A DNA stretch of 64,000 nucleotides from assembly GCA_049841275.1 (NCBI GenBank), contig JASGDN010000062.1, positions 1-64,000 of the forward strand, written 5' to 3'. Positions 9,279 to 18,176 of the stretch are shown one piece after another; within the stretch, counting starts at the first letter, position 1, and the number at the start of each line of letters is the position of its first letter. The position numbers and the translations under genes are program-made. The stretch comes from JASGDN01 sp049841275 (GTDB taxonomy: Bacteria; Chloroflexota; Chloroflexia; Thermomicrobiales; UBA6265). The notes under the pieces are model-generated. The model was not told the origin of the DNA and ran no database searches. It saw only the letters and a list, made by a program, of their open reading frames with translations.

Positions 9279-9413
9279 CGATACCGCGCCAGTTCACGAT
9301 ACCCCCCTACCGTATTCATCGCCTCTATGAGAACATACGATCTGGCACTACGTCGCACCTGCTCCCGGGACGGTCCCGCCTGGCAGGCGACAGCATCCGA
9401 GAGGCCAGAGACG

Positions 9414-10610
9414 ATGCGACGCACTTCCCTGCGGCTCCTTCCCAAGATCGCGGCAATCGGAGTCACGCAAATCGTCGGTTGGGGTTCGACCTTCAACCTG
9501 CCCGGCGTACTGGGAGACCGCATCGCCGCCGATATCGGATCCAGCCTCACGATCGTCCTGCTGGGGCCGACGGTCATGCTCGTCGTCATCGCGGCCGTCT
9601 CGTGGTTCCTGGCGAGTTCGTTCGAACGCTTCGGCGCCCGCCAGATCATGACCGTCGGTACCGTGCTGGCGGCACTCGGCCTGCTCCTGCTCGCGGGGGC
9701 GCAGGAACGCATCACCTACCTGCTGCCGTGGATCGTGCTCGGGATTGCCGGAGCGGGCATCCTCACAACCGCCGCCCAGATCGCCATCGCCGAGATCGCG
9801 GGCGAGCATGCCCGGCAGTCGATCGGCATGCTGGCGCTGTTCAGTGGCCTCTCCTCCACCATCTTCTGGCCACTCACCAACGCCCTGGACGACACCATCG
9901 GCTGGCGCGCGACGCTGGCCGTCTTCGCCGCGAGCTTCCTCCTCATCTGCCTGCCCCTGATCCGGTGGGCGATTCCGCCGCAGACGCCGGTCGCGAAGAC
10001 CTCCGACGGCACCGCCTCCAGCAACGACATCGCGCTCGACTGGACGGCATTCTGCCTGATGGCCGGGGCAATCGCCGCAAACGGATTCATCACCTGGGGG
10101 TTCTCGCTCACCCTGATCCCGCTCTTCGAGGATCGCGGACTCGCACGAGCCGAGGCGGTCGCCATTGCCTCCTCGCTCGGCCTCGTGCAGATCGCCGCCC
10201 GAATAGTAGACACGATCGGAGGCAGACGCTGGAGCGGCCTGACGACCGGGCTCATCGCGTCGGCCATCCTCCCGCTTTCGTACGTCCTGCTCCTTGTCGG
10301 CACCGGAAGCGCGGTGGTCTTCACCTTCGTGGCGCTCTATGGCCTCGCAGGCGGGGCGATGGCGATCGCACGAAGCACTATCCCGCTCGCGGTCTTCCCG
10401 CGGGAGGCGTATGCCCGCGCATCCGCTCGACTGGCGCTACCATTGAACCTGGCGTTCGCTACCGCACCGCCAGTCTTTGGCGCGATCCTGACGCACGCCA
10501 GCGCCGATACCGCCTTGAAGCTCGCGACGGGCCTCTCGACGCTTGCCTTGACGCTCCTGATCGCCCTCACGACACGCACGTCGGCCCGTACCGCACCTCA
10601 GGTTTCCTGA
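9414..10610 (+). CDS. MFS transporter
   Basis: This 398-residue integral membrane protein has about 12 hydrophobic helices, starting IAAIGVTQIVGWGSTFNLPG, and a charged central loop (about residues 180-200). The family is the major facilitator superfamily, and the substrate is unknown. ATG 9414 is preferred over 9327: GAGGCCAGAG precedes it and the first helix follows closely. It lies between the ATPase and permease genes of an ABC-2 exporter, with its stop one base before the permease ATG, so all three are probably co-transcribed. An MFS gene inserted inside an ABC pair is unusual and suggests two export routes under one control. Confidence 0.82.
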   Translation: MRRTSLRLLPKIAAIGVTQIVGWGSTFNLPGVLGDRIAADIGSSLTIVLLGPTVMLVVIAAVSWFLASSFERFGARQIMTVGTVLAALGLLLLAGAQERITYLLPWIVLGIAGAGILTTAAQIAIAEIAGEHARQSIGMLALFSGLSSTIFWPLTNALDDTIGWRATLAVFAASFLLICLPLIRWAIPPQTPVAKTSDGTASSNDIALDWTAFCLMAGAIAANGFITWGFSLTLIPLFEDRGLARAEAVAIASSLGLVQIAARIVDTIGGRRWSGLTTGLIASAILPLSYVLLLVGTGSAVVFTFVALYGLAGGAMAIARSTIPLAVFPREAYARASARLALPLNLAFATAPPVFGAILTHASADTALKLATGLSTLALTLLIALTTRTSARTAPQVS

Positions 10611-10611
10611 C

Positions 10612-11409
10612 ATGAGCACCTCCGCCGCCGGCACATTCCGCATCTACACGGCCTTCCGCTACCGTGCGGAGTGGCGAACGACGCTCTTCTGGGCAATCGG
10701 ACTGTCCATCTATACCGGCGTGCTCGTCTCGGTCTACCCGTCGATCCGGGGCGCGCTGAACCTGAACGCCCTGCCGGCCAACATGCGGGCGGCCTTCAAC
10801 ATCACCGACTTCACGCAACTGGCGTCGTTCCTCTCGGCCCAGGTCTTCGGCGTGATCCTGCCCATCCTGCTGCCCTTCTTCACGATGATCGCCCTCTCCG
10901 GCGTGATCGCAGGGGCGGAGGAACGCGGGCGGCTGGATATCCTGCTCGGGAACCCACTCCCGCGCTGGCAGATCGTGATCGGATCGTTCCTCGTCATCGC
11001 GACGTATTTGCTGGCCATCGTCACGGCAGTCAGCGTTGCCCTGTGGGCGATGGCACAGGTGCTCGACCTCAGCCTGACCGTGCGCCAGGCATGGAGGGCC
11101 GGATTCGCGCTCTGGCCACTGGCGACCGCGTTCGGCGCGCTCTCGCTGGCGATGTCCGCCGTCATGCGGCAGCGCTCGTGGGCGCTGGGGATTCCGGCCG
11201 GCGTGCTCTTCCTGATGTACCTGCTGAACGTGATCGGACGGCTGGCTCCAGCCATCTCGTGGGTACGCTGGCTCTCGGCCTTCAACTACTACGGTGTCGC
11301 CATCACGGAAGGGCTCTGGTGGCCAGGCATGCTGACGCTGGCGGGATCGGCGATTGTCCTTACGATTGCCGCAACGATCCTCTTCAACCGCCGCGACATC
11401 TACGCCTGA
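10612..11409 (+). CDS. ABC-2 type exporter permease subunit
   Basis: This 265-residue protein has about six membrane helices. The central sequence IALSGVIAGAEERGRLDILLGNPLPRW is the conserved cytoplasmic element of ABC-2 permeases (an acidic patch followed by a P-R-W motif), and the protein ends in NRRDIYA, the family's usual terminus. It would partner the ATPase encoded at 8288-9278. The start ATG lies one base after the MFS stop. The last 10 bases overlap the convergent TetR gene. Confidence 0.85.
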   Translation: MSTSAAGTFRIYTAFRYRAEWRTTLFWAIGLSIYTGVLVSVYPSIRGALNLNALPANMRAAFNITDFTQLASFLSAQVFGVILPILLPFFTMIALSGVIAGAEERGRLDILLGNPLPRWQIVIGSFLVIATYLLAIVTAVSVALWAMAQVLDLSLTVRQAWRAGFALWPLATAFGALSLAMSAVMRQRSWALGIPAGVLFLMYLLNVIGRLAPAISWVRWLSAFNYYGVAITEGLWWPGMLTLAGSAIVLTIAATILFNRRDIYA

Positions 11410-12023
11410 CCGTTCCCGTCTGCCGGGCCAGGATTGGCGCGAACCAGAGCACGCATCGCGGCGCCAAGCTCGGAGGCATCACCATGGCCCGTCAGCGTGC
11501 GTTGAACCACAAACCCTTGGCAGGCACCGATGATGAATCGTGCCAGCGCCGGCAGGTCGGCTGACGGCTCCAGCGCACCCACGGCCTGATAGCGACGTAG
11601 ATAGGCCTCGATCGCGCTGGCCATCGTGGCCATCAATGTGCCGGCCCCCGCCTGGATCTCCGGCTGGCGTTGCGCCTCCGCCCAGACCTGCACAGCGACT
11701 TTGCCGAAGTCATCACGAGCGACATACGCCTCGATCATCGCGAACAGGCCGTCGAATGCTTCCTCGAACGGAGGCAGAGGATCGACCGCCAGACTCCCGG
11801 ACGCACCTTCCGCCAGATCGGCGACGGCTTCCTCCGAGATCGCCGCGATCAGCTCATCCTTGCTCCGGAAGTAGCGATAGACCGCCCCAGCCGAGAGATC
11901 GGCTTCACGGAAGATGTCCTGCATCGACGTGGCGTGGAATCCGTCCCGGACGAATGCCCGTCGTGCTGCATCGAGGATCTGTTTGCGGCGAGCATCGAGG
12001 TGCTCCTGGGTAACCTTCGCCAT
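11400..12023 (-). CDS. TetR-family transcriptional repressor
   Basis: This 207-residue protein has an N-terminal TetR DNA-binding domain: ILDAARRAFVRDGFHATSMQ, then the helix-turn-helix DIFREADLSAGAVYRYFRSK. A ligand-binding alpha-helical domain of about 140 residues follows. The start MAKVTQEHLD at 12023 is preferred over 12077 because TetR proteins begin close to the first helix and the upstream codons overlap the operator. Two related inverted repeats lie immediately upstream (12035-12052 and 12084-12101), so autoregulation and control of the divergent membrane-protein operon are likely. It may also sense the substrate of the convergent ABC/MFS exporters. The inducer is unknown. Confidence 0.88.
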   Translation of the reverse strand: MAKVTQEHLDARRKQILDAARRAFVRDGFHATSMQDIFREADLSAGAVYRYFRSKDELIAAISEEAVADLAEGASGSLAVDPLPPFEEAFDGLFAMIEAYVARDDFGKVAVQVWAEAQRQPEIQAGAGTLMATMASAIEAYLRRYQAVGALEPSADLPALARFIIGACQGFVVQRTLTGHGDASELGAAMRALVRANPGPADGNGQA

Positions 12024-12034
12024 GCCGTGAATAT

Positions 12035-12101
12035 AGAACGAGCATTCGTTCTTGACAACCGTCCAACGTTGCCCCAATATAAAAGAACGGTCGTTCGTTT
12101 T
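12035..12101 (+). promoter_or_regulatory. Divergent promoter with two TetR-type operators
   Basis: Operator 1 is GAACGA-N4-TCGTTC (12036-12051, one more base pairing on each side). Operator 2 (12084-12101) matches it at 14 of 18 positions and contains GAACG-GT-CGTTC. Between and overlapping them sits a rightward promoter: TTGACA (12052-12057), 18-base spacer, AATATA (12076-12081). Operator 1 touches the -35 box and operator 2 covers the expected start site, a classic repression layout for the TetR protein encoded just to the left. Confidence 0.75.
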
Positions 12102-12289
12102 TGTTGGGATAGATCAGGCGCCAGCCCGTCACACCGTCCGGCCCATAGGCGGCCGATGTCTGTCACTCGGGGCATACCCCAATCCCGATCGTCCCCCCTG
12201 CTCGCGCCATTCGCCGGGACGGTCGCGCAACTCCAAATACGTTTGTTTTGAGTCGATGGCCAAAGCCATCCGGCAGAAGGAGCGAAGAG

Positions 12290-13303
12290 ATGTCCCACAC
12301 CGAGATTCCAGAAAGCACCGTCAACGAGACCGGCAGCGCATCCCCAAGGCGCAGCAGACGGAAATTCCCGATCCCTGGGGCACTTGCACTGGCGATCTCG
12401 GCAATCCAGCTGCTCTTCATGTTCTGCCTGAGCTATCCGCCGCTACACGCCGCCCCGCAGCACATTCCTTTCGGACTCGTTGGTCCAGACGCCGCCATTC
12501 AGCAGATCGAGACGCAACTCGAAGCGGCCGGGGCGGATGCGTTCGACATCCATCACTATGCCAACGCCGACGAGGCACGCCAGGCCATCGAGCACCGCGA
12601 CATCTACGGAGCAGTCGTTGTCGCGCAGGATGGCCCGACGATGCTGGTGTCAAGCGCGGCGAACCCTGCAATCGCGACGATGTTCAGGACCGAGGCCAGC
12701 CATATCGCGCCCAGCGGACCGGTGCCTGTCGAGGACGTGGTTCCTGCATCCGGGGACGACCCGAACGGTAGCGGGTTCCTCGCAACGGTCCTTCCGCTGA
12801 CGTTGCTGAGCCTTGCTCTCGGCGTCAGTGTTGGGCTGCTTGAAAAGCGTCCTCTCCGCACCATGGGATGGATCGCACTGGCGTCGTCGAACACGGCGAT
12901 CTTCGCCGGATGGATCACGAACGCGATGGGTATCTTCACCGCCGACTACTGGGGAACCGTGGCGGTGCTCGTATTGCTTGTGTTTGGCGTCGCCACCACA
13001 AGCGCTGGGCTTACGCAGCTTGGCACAGGAGGGCGCGTCCTCGACCTGTGCTTCGCCCTGCTTCTCTTATGCGTCGGTATTCCCGGCGCAGGAGCGCTCG
13101 TTCCACACCTGTTGCTCGTTGAGCCGTGGCGCGAGATTGGTCCGTTGCTTCCTCCGGGAGCCGCCGTCGATGCGCTTCACGGCCTCAACTTCTTCGACGG
13201 CGCGGCAACCACCGGATCGCTGTGGGTGCTCGCGGCCTGGATTGTCGTCGGCCCGGCCATCATGCTTCCGTCGATCCTCTGGACCCAACGACAGCCTCGA
13301 TGA
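12290..13303 (+). CDS. YhgE/Pip-like multi-helix membrane protein
   Basis: This 337-residue protein has one N-terminal helix (near ALALAISAIQLLFMF), an extracytoplasmic domain (PFGLVGPDAAIQQIE to MFRTEASHI, with the phrase IYGAVVVAQDGPTMLVSSAA) and five or six C-terminal helices. That architecture resembles YhgE/Pip and ABC-2-related membrane proteins, often linked to export or envelope stress; the function is unproven. The start ATG at 12290 has AAGGAG eight bases upstream. It is the first gene under the TetR-controlled promoter and is followed 16 bases later by a deazaflavin-dependent reductase gene. Confidence 0.7.
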   Translation: MSHTEIPESTVNETGSASPRRSRRKFPIPGALALAISAIQLLFMFCLSYPPLHAAPQHIPFGLVGPDAAIQQIETQLEAAGADAFDIHHYANADEARQAIEHRDIYGAVVVAQDGPTMLVSSAANPAIATMFRTEASHIAPSGPVPVEDVVPASGDDPNGSGFLATVLPLTLLSLALGVSVGLLEKRPLRTMGWIALASSNTAIFAGWITNAMGIFTADYWGTVAVLVLLVFGVATTSAGLTQLGTGGRVLDLCFALLLLCVGIPGAGALVPHLLLVEPWREIGPLLPPGAAVDALHGLNFFDGAATTGSLWVLAAWIVVGPAIMLPSILWTQRQPR

Positions 13304-13319
13304 CACAAAGGAGCCTGAC

Positions 13320-13718
13320 ATGCCCATTCCCCGCACTATCGCAAAACTCAACCGCGCGGGCCTGAACCGCCTCACGCGTCGCTTCGCCGGACGCATCCCG
13401 CCCTTCGTCCTCCTCACCCATACCGGACGCAAGAGTGGGAAGACCTACACCGTCCCGCTGATGGCCTTCCGTAGCGACGCCCCAGACCAGCTCATCATCG
13501 CCCTCACCTACGGCGAGACGACCGACTGGCAGCGTAATATCGAGGCGGGTGGCCAGGCCGCCGTCACCATGCGCGGCGTCACGCGCCCGATTGCCGGCTT
13601 GCACGCGGCAGATCGTCGCGAGGTTGCGGATGCCTTCCCGTTGATCGTCAACGGCATGCTCGACCTGCTCGGCGCGGACCGTGTCGCCATCGTCGACCTC
13701 GGTCCACCGGGTCCCTGA
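13320..13718 (+). CDS. Deazaflavin (F420)-dependent nitroreductase-family protein
   Basis: This 132-residue protein is of the DDN family (split beta-barrel, F420-binding in studied members). Recognisable features are the opening NRLTRRFAGRIPPFVLLTHTGRKSGK, with the conserved TxGRKSG-x-x-xTxPL motif, and the later GG-x-V-T-M strand. The start has AAAGGAG just upstream, and the gene lies 16 bases after the YhgE-like gene, so they share the TetR-controlled transcript. Detoxification of the compound sensed by TetR is a reasonable guess. Confidence 0.78.
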   Translation: MPIPRTIAKLNRAGLNRLTRRFAGRIPPFVLLTHTGRKSGKTYTVPLMAFRSDAPDQLIIALTYGETTDWQRNIEAGGQAAVTMRGVTRPIAGLHAADRREVADAFPLIVNGMLDLLGADRVAIVDLGPPGP

Positions 13719-13755
13719 CCCACATTGGCAGCCGCATTGCCTCTCCACAAGGGGA

Positions 13756-13781
13756 TTCACGCCACCCGTGGGTGGCGTGAA
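13756..13781 (+). terminator. Palindromic hairpin after the reductase gene
   Basis: TTCACGCCACCC (13756-13767) and GGGTGGCGTGAA (13770-13781) are perfect 12-base inverted repeats around two bases, 37 bases after the stop. No real U-tract follows (GATTTCGT). Confidence 0.6.
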
Positions 13782-13918
13782 GATTTCGTAAGGGCCACGA
13801 ACCGGAACGGGTTCGCGACGGAGGGTGAACTGTACCCCACCACCATAAAAGGCATGCGAAATCGATACGCCTGGCGTATTATGTGAAATAACCCCTGCAA
13901 GACAGGATATGCCTGTCA

Positions 13919-14323
13919 TTGGCAAACGATGAGGCATGGATGCTGGACGCCCTTCGCCGAATCTTCCGGCGCGACGACACCATCGATCTGGACCGCGACG
14001 CCCTCGACCTGGAGGAGACACGCCGGTTTGGCCTGCGCGACAAGCGCTCGGCCTATGACGCGATCGCCCGGATCAAGGCCGAACAGCAACGCCTCCGCAG
14101 ACTGCGCAAGATGCTCGAAAAGCGTGCTGAACGCGTTTCGCCCCAGGATGTACGCCATGCCCTGCGCGGGGGCGGCGGACAGTTCGCGGAGATGGCACTC
14201 TCCCGGACCATGCAGCCGAGCGACACGAAGGCGATGTACGAAACCCAGCTGCAAGCCATCGAGGTGCGGCAGAAGGCCGTCGATGACCTCTGGGTCGAAC
14301 TGGAGCTTTTCGCCCGGTCCTGA
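13919..14323 (+). CDS. Hypothetical helical protein
   Basis: I do not recognise this 134-residue protein. It is rich in Arg, Glu, Leu and Ala, and a stretch around residues 45-75 (IARIKAEQQRLRRLRKMLEK) looks like a basic coiled coil. No signal peptide or membrane helix is visible. The start is either TTG at 13919 or ATG at 13940 (MLDALRRIF); the second has GATGAGG at a short distance. It converges on the ABC exporter gene at 14338 with only 14 bases between stops. It may be a small cytoplasmic or nucleic-acid-associated protein. Confidence 0.6.
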   Translation: MANDEAWMLDALRRIFRRDDTIDLDRDALDLEETRRFGLRDKRSAYDAIARIKAEQQRLRRLRKMLEKRAERVSPQDVRHALRGGGGQFAEMALSRTMQPSDTKAMYETQLQAIEVRQKAVDDLWVELELFARS

Positions 14324-14337
14324 TGATGGCGGCATCC

Positions 14338-16395
14338 CTACCGGTAGCTGGCGGCCTGCAATTCGAAGAGCTCCGCGTACTGCCCGTCCATCGCCATCAG
14401 TTCCTCGTGCGTGCCCGCTTCCTTCAGCCGACCGTATTCCAGCAGGAGGATCCGGTCCGCCATCCGCGCCGTCGAGAAGCGGTGCGAGATGTAAAGCGCC
14501 ATCTTCCCGACCGTCAGCTCCTTGATCCTGCTGAACAGGTCGTGCTCCGCGCGGGCGTCCAGCGCCGCCGTTGGCTCGTCGAGGATCAGGATCTGCGCAT
14601 CTTCGCGCATGAAGGCGCGGGCCAGCGCGATCTTCTGCCACTCGCCACCCGAGAGTTGGTGTCCTCCCTCGAACCACTTCCCGAGCGTCGTCTGGAACCC
14701 CTCCGGCAACTTGGCGATCACGCTGTTCGCCCCGGCACGGTCGGCGGCGTCCTCGATCTCCGCGATATCCGTGACATGCGCGATGTTACCGACCCCGATA
14801 TTGTCCGCCGCACTGAACTGGTAGGTCGCGTAGTCCTGGAACATCACGCCGAACTGCTTCCGCAATTCGCCGGGATCGTAGTCGCGCACGTCGTGGCCGT
14901 CGATGAAGATCGCGCCCTCCGTCGGATCGTAGAGCCGCCCGAGCAGCTTCACGATCGTCGATTTGCCAGCCCCGTTCCGCCCCACCAACGCGACCGTCTC
15001 GTCTGGCTCGATCGTGAACGACAGATGCCGCAATGCCCATTCCTCACGCCCCGGATAGCGATAGCTGACATCCCGGAACTCGATACCGCGGTGGAAGGGC
15101 ACGCGCACCCGGACCGGATGCTCCGGCGCGGAGATGCGCGGCGGCTTCTCCAGCAACGTGTAATATGTCGAGAGGTAGAGCCCGTTCTCGTAGATGCCCT
15201 GGATGCCGTTCAGGATCCCCTGGAAGGCGCCCTGCACCTGGTTCGCCGCCTGCGTGAAGACAGTCAGGGAGCCGAGCGTGATCTTCCCGCGTACCGCCAG
15301 CATCGCCACATAGAGGAACGTGCCGGAGGTCGCGATCGTCGTCAGCGATCCCCAGCCGAACGAGGCCAGGTAGCGCCGTACCAGCAATGCGCGCGTCGAT
15401 TCGTAGTAGGTCGCGGCCACCTGCTTGTAGCGATCGATGAAGTAGTCGCCGAGGGTGAAGAGCTTCACTTCCTTGGCATACTGGTCGGTCGTCATCACGG
15501 TCGTGAGGTAACTCATCGCGCGGCGCAACGGCGATTGCCGGCGCATCATGTGGAAGCCCTGCCAGCCATAGCGCGACTGCGAGATGAAGACCGGAATCGG
15601 CGAGATCAGCGCCGCCACCGCGATCCACCACGAGAGGCTGGAGAGCAGGACGATCATCGTGCTGAAGGTGACCAGCGACTGGATGAGCCCGAAGACCTGC
15701 GACACCATCTGCACTGGCCGCCGCGACGATTCGCTTTGCGCCTGCTGAAGCTGATCGTAGTAGGTCGCATCCTCGAAATCCGCGAGGTCCAGTATCTTGG
15801 CATGCGCCATGATCTCCAGCTGGACGTGGATTGCCAACCGCTCCTGCAGGAGTTGCTGGCAGATGTTTCCCAACGCCTGCATCACACTCGACGTGAGCAG
15901 GATCGCCAGCTGGATGATCGCCAGTTCCACGACACCGCGGACATGCGCCTTGTCGCCCCCGGCATTGAATCCGGCCACGACTTCATCGATCAGACGTCCA
16001 GCCAGCCAGATCTGGATCACCGGCAGGACGGATTGCATCAGGCTCGTTGCACCGAGGCCCGTCGTCAGCAGACGACTCGTCTGCCAGACGAGGACCAGCA
16101 CCCGCCACACGCTGACGACCGTCTCCCGCGCACCATTGCGAACGGTCGCCAACCCTCCCCGAAACCAGGCCCACGACCAGCGTCGTGCGGGTTGGTCGTC
16201 CGGTGCCGGATCGAGCGGAAGCTGGTCGGAGAGCGGCTCGCTTGGGATCGGTTCGGGCAGCAAGGCGGGTTCGCCAGGATCCCCCTCCCTTCGCGACCGA
16301 TCGCCCCCGGAACGGCCTCCGCGGCCACCTCCGAACCCGGACGGTGGCCCCCCATTCCGGAATGGACGGGAATCCGGCTCACGATTGTCGGTCAT
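14338..16395 (-). CDS. ABC exporter, fused membrane and ATPase domains
   Basis: This 685-residue half-transporter has about 75 disordered residues rich in Gly, Arg and Pro, six membrane helices (about 90-370) and a nucleotide-binding domain (about 440-680). Walker A is LVGRNGAGKST, the Q-loop lies in GVMFQDYATYQ, the signature is QLSGGEWQK, Walker B is ILILDEPTAALD and the switch His is in YISHRFSTA. All ATPase residues are present, so it should work as a homodimer or with a partner elsewhere. It exports an unknown drug, lipid or peptide. A 21-base palindrome (16463-16483) lies about 70 bases upstream of the start and is probably its operator. Confidence 0.88.
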   Translation of the reverse strand: MTDNREPDSRPFRNGGPPSGFGGGRGGRSGGDRSRREGDPGEPALLPEPIPSEPLSDQLPLDPAPDDQPARRWSWAWFRGGLATVRNGARETVVSVWRVLVLVWQTSRLLTTGLGATSLMQSVLPVIQIWLAGRLIDEVVAGFNAGGDKAHVRGVVELAIIQLAILLTSSVMQALGNICQQLLQERLAIHVQLEIMAHAKILDLADFEDATYYDQLQQAQSESSRRPVQMVSQVFGLIQSLVTFSTMIVLLSSLSWWIAVAALISPIPVFISQSRYGWQGFHMMRRQSPLRRAMSYLTTVMTTDQYAKEVKLFTLGDYFIDRYKQVAATYYESTRALLVRRYLASFGWGSLTTIATSGTFLYVAMLAVRGKITLGSLTVFTQAANQVQGAFQGILNGIQGIYENGLYLSTYYTLLEKPPRISAPEHPVRVRVPFHRGIEFRDVSYRYPGREEWALRHLSFTIEPDETVALVGRNGAGKSTIVKLLGRLYDPTEGAIFIDGHDVRDYDPGELRKQFGVMFQDYATYQFSAADNIGVGNIAHVTDIAEIEDAADRAGANSVIAKLPEGFQTTLGKWFEGGHQLSGGEWQKIALARAFMREDAQILILDEPTAALDARAEHDLFSRIKELTVGKMALYISHRFSTARMADRILLLEYGRLKEAGTHEELMAMDGQYAELFELQAASYR

Positions 16396-16462
16396 TGACT
16401 GATACGTCTCCCTGACGGAAGGATCGTCCGGACCGCGAATCGTGCCCTGGGCGCCTCACCAC

Positions 16463-16483
16463 TTACTACATAGTATGTAGTAA
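16463..16483 (-). promoter_or_regulatory. Orphan palindromic operator upstream of the ABC exporter
   Basis: The arms TTACTACATA (16463-16472) and TATGTAGTAA (16474-16483) are perfectly complementary around a single G. This AT-rich 21-mer stands out in GC-rich surroundings. The core TACA/TGTA resembles operators of the BlaI/MecI class, but GntR (YtrA-like) or PadR proteins are also possible. No such regulator is encoded beside it. Confidence 0.65.
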
Positions 16484-16543
16484 ATCACAGGTGGGGCTCC
16501 AGGACAACCCACCACCTGGCGGATGCAATCCGCGGGATGACCG

Positions 16544-16577
16544 CCCGAGCGATCGCCTACGCAGGCGATCGCTCGGG
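16544..16577 (-). terminator. Hairpin overlapping the end of the YdbT-like gene
   Basis: CCCGAGCGATCGCCT (16544-16558) and AGGCGATCGCTCGGG (16563-16577) form a 15 bp stem with a 4-base loop. It spans the stop codon at 16557-16559, so the last codons of the gene are part of the stem. Confidence 0.6.
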
Positions 16578-18176
16578 TGCGGACGCCCGCAACGCGGCGC
16601 GCGTTCGGGCTGGCTGCAACTCCGCCAGCAGCCACTCGGCGTCGCTCGCCTCCAGATGCGGCAAGGCGAAATGCCCGCCTGCCCGCCCCGATGCGACCGC
16701 CGCATGGAAGGTCGCCAGCCGGGCGCGACGCTGGAAGACGTTCGCCGTCGTCCCCCGATGCTGGAGGCGCTGCCGCCGCGTCACCAGCACGTTCCGCCCG
16801 GTAGGCGTCCTCCAGCGCAACACGAGATGCGCCGATGTCAGGCCCCAACCGGCGGCGCGATACTGCATCCAGCCCAGCAATACCGCCAGCGGAAGCAGAA
16901 CCCCGACCGCTACCGTCCACCAGTGGATGTCATCGGACCAGAGCCAGGCAGCGAGATTCACGGTCAGGCACAAGACCGCTGTCCAGACGACCTGCGGCAC
17001 GATGTACCGTTGGGCAGCGCGTTTCGGCAGGCGCTCCAGCGCGGAACCATTCCACGGCACGGCGAACTCCGGCGTCGCGGTGGCGATCAACGCGGGGATA
17101 TCGCTCGCACGGATGAAGGGCACGAGCACGCCGGAGGCATCCTCGTCGCCGCCAACCTGCCCGGCACTCTCGATACGGATCTCGGCGAACCCGAACGACT
17201 GCCGCAGCACCGTCTCGACCATCACGATCGCCTGGATCCGGCGCAACGGGATCGTCCGTCGCTTGCGATCGAGCAGCCCGTGCCGGATCACCAGCTGATG
17301 GCTGGCGCCATGCTTCGTCAACTCGAAGCCAGCGAAGGTGAGCACGGTGCTCCCGATCGCCAGCATCCATGCCAGCAACCCGAGCACGATCACCGCTGCG
17401 ACGATCGCCTGCACTCCGGCGTGGGTAGCATCGTCCCACGGCACGCGATCCCACCAGCTACGTGGCACGAGGTCTGTCCCGAACTGCACGGCAATCCCGA
17501 GCACCGCCGCCGCAGGCCCGATTCGTCCGGATGTCGCACCAGCCAGCAGCAGATCGCGCAGCGAGAGCCGGTAGAGCACCTCCCCGGCGGCAAGGTCCGC
17601 CCCCGACGACGTGGCCGGTGCGCTAGTAGTCGTAACGCTCGCCTCGCCCGCAGGATGCCCGGAATGCGCGCGCATCGTCAGGAGCCGCGTCCGCAACGCC
17701 TCCGCGTCGGCACGTCCAAGCGCATTCAGCTCAATCCGCGCCTCCTCGTGTCCGCTCGCCGCCGTCTCCACACGTACCCGGACGAGCCCCAGCATGCGCT
17801 CCAGCGGCGCCTCTTCGAAATCGACTGCCTGGATACGCTCGACCGGCACCACACGCTGCTGCCGCGAGATGAAGCCAGTCCGCACCTCCAGCTCGCGGTC
17901 GATGAGGTCGTAGCGGGAGAAGGCCCAATGGAACGCACCGCCGATCACGGACAATAGCGCCGCCGCCAGGGGAATGCCGAACCCGAAGGCGTTCTCGATC
18001 CGGTCCCCGGAGAACCCACGCGAGATCATCACGACGATCGCCGGCAGGATCAACCCGCGCAGATAGCGAAGCCCGGTCGTGACGATCGAAAGGGAGTGCA
18101 GGCGACGCGGCCCACGCTCAGGCAGGCCCCCCCCGGCACCCTCGTCGGATTGCATCGTGGCGGGATCAGAGGTCAT
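16557..18176 (-). CDS. PH-domain membrane protein, YdbT-like
   Basis: This 539-residue protein has three membrane-helix pairs alternating with bacterial PH (bPH2) domains. The repeated phrases are DRELEVRTGFISRQQRVVPVERIQAVDF, then LVIRHGLLDRKRRTIPLRRIQAI, then LVLRWRTPTGRNVLVTRRQRLQ. The spacing matches YdbT of Bacillus subtilis (about 490 residues), which works with YdbS in protecting the envelope against some bacteriocins; that role is family knowledge and only a suggestion here. The ATG at 18176 overlaps the end of the upstream YdbS-like gene by 11 bases (ATGACCTCTGA), which implies translational coupling. The last codons sit in a terminator stem. Confidence 0.85.
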   Translation of the reverse strand: MTSDPATMQSDEGAGGGLPERGPRRLHSLSIVTTGLRYLRGLILPAIVVMISRGFSGDRIENAFGFGIPLAAALLSVIGGAFHWAFSRYDLIDRELEVRTGFISRQQRVVPVERIQAVDFEEAPLERMLGLVRVRVETAASGHEEARIELNALGRADAEALRTRLLTMRAHSGHPAGEASVTTTSAPATSSGADLAAGEVLYRLSLRDLLLAGATSGRIGPAAAVLGIAVQFGTDLVPRSWWDRVPWDDATHAGVQAIVAAVIVLGLLAWMLAIGSTVLTFAGFELTKHGASHQLVIRHGLLDRKRRTIPLRRIQAIVMVETVLRQSFGFAEIRIESAGQVGGDEDASGVLVPFIRASDIPALIATATPEFAVPWNGSALERLPKRAAQRYIVPQVVWTAVLCLTVNLAAWLWSDDIHWWTVAVGVLLPLAVLLGWMQYRAAGWGLTSAHLVLRWRTPTGRNVLVTRRQRLQHRGTTANVFQRRARLATFHAAVASGRAGGHFALPHLEASDAEWLLAELQPARTRAALRASAPERSPA

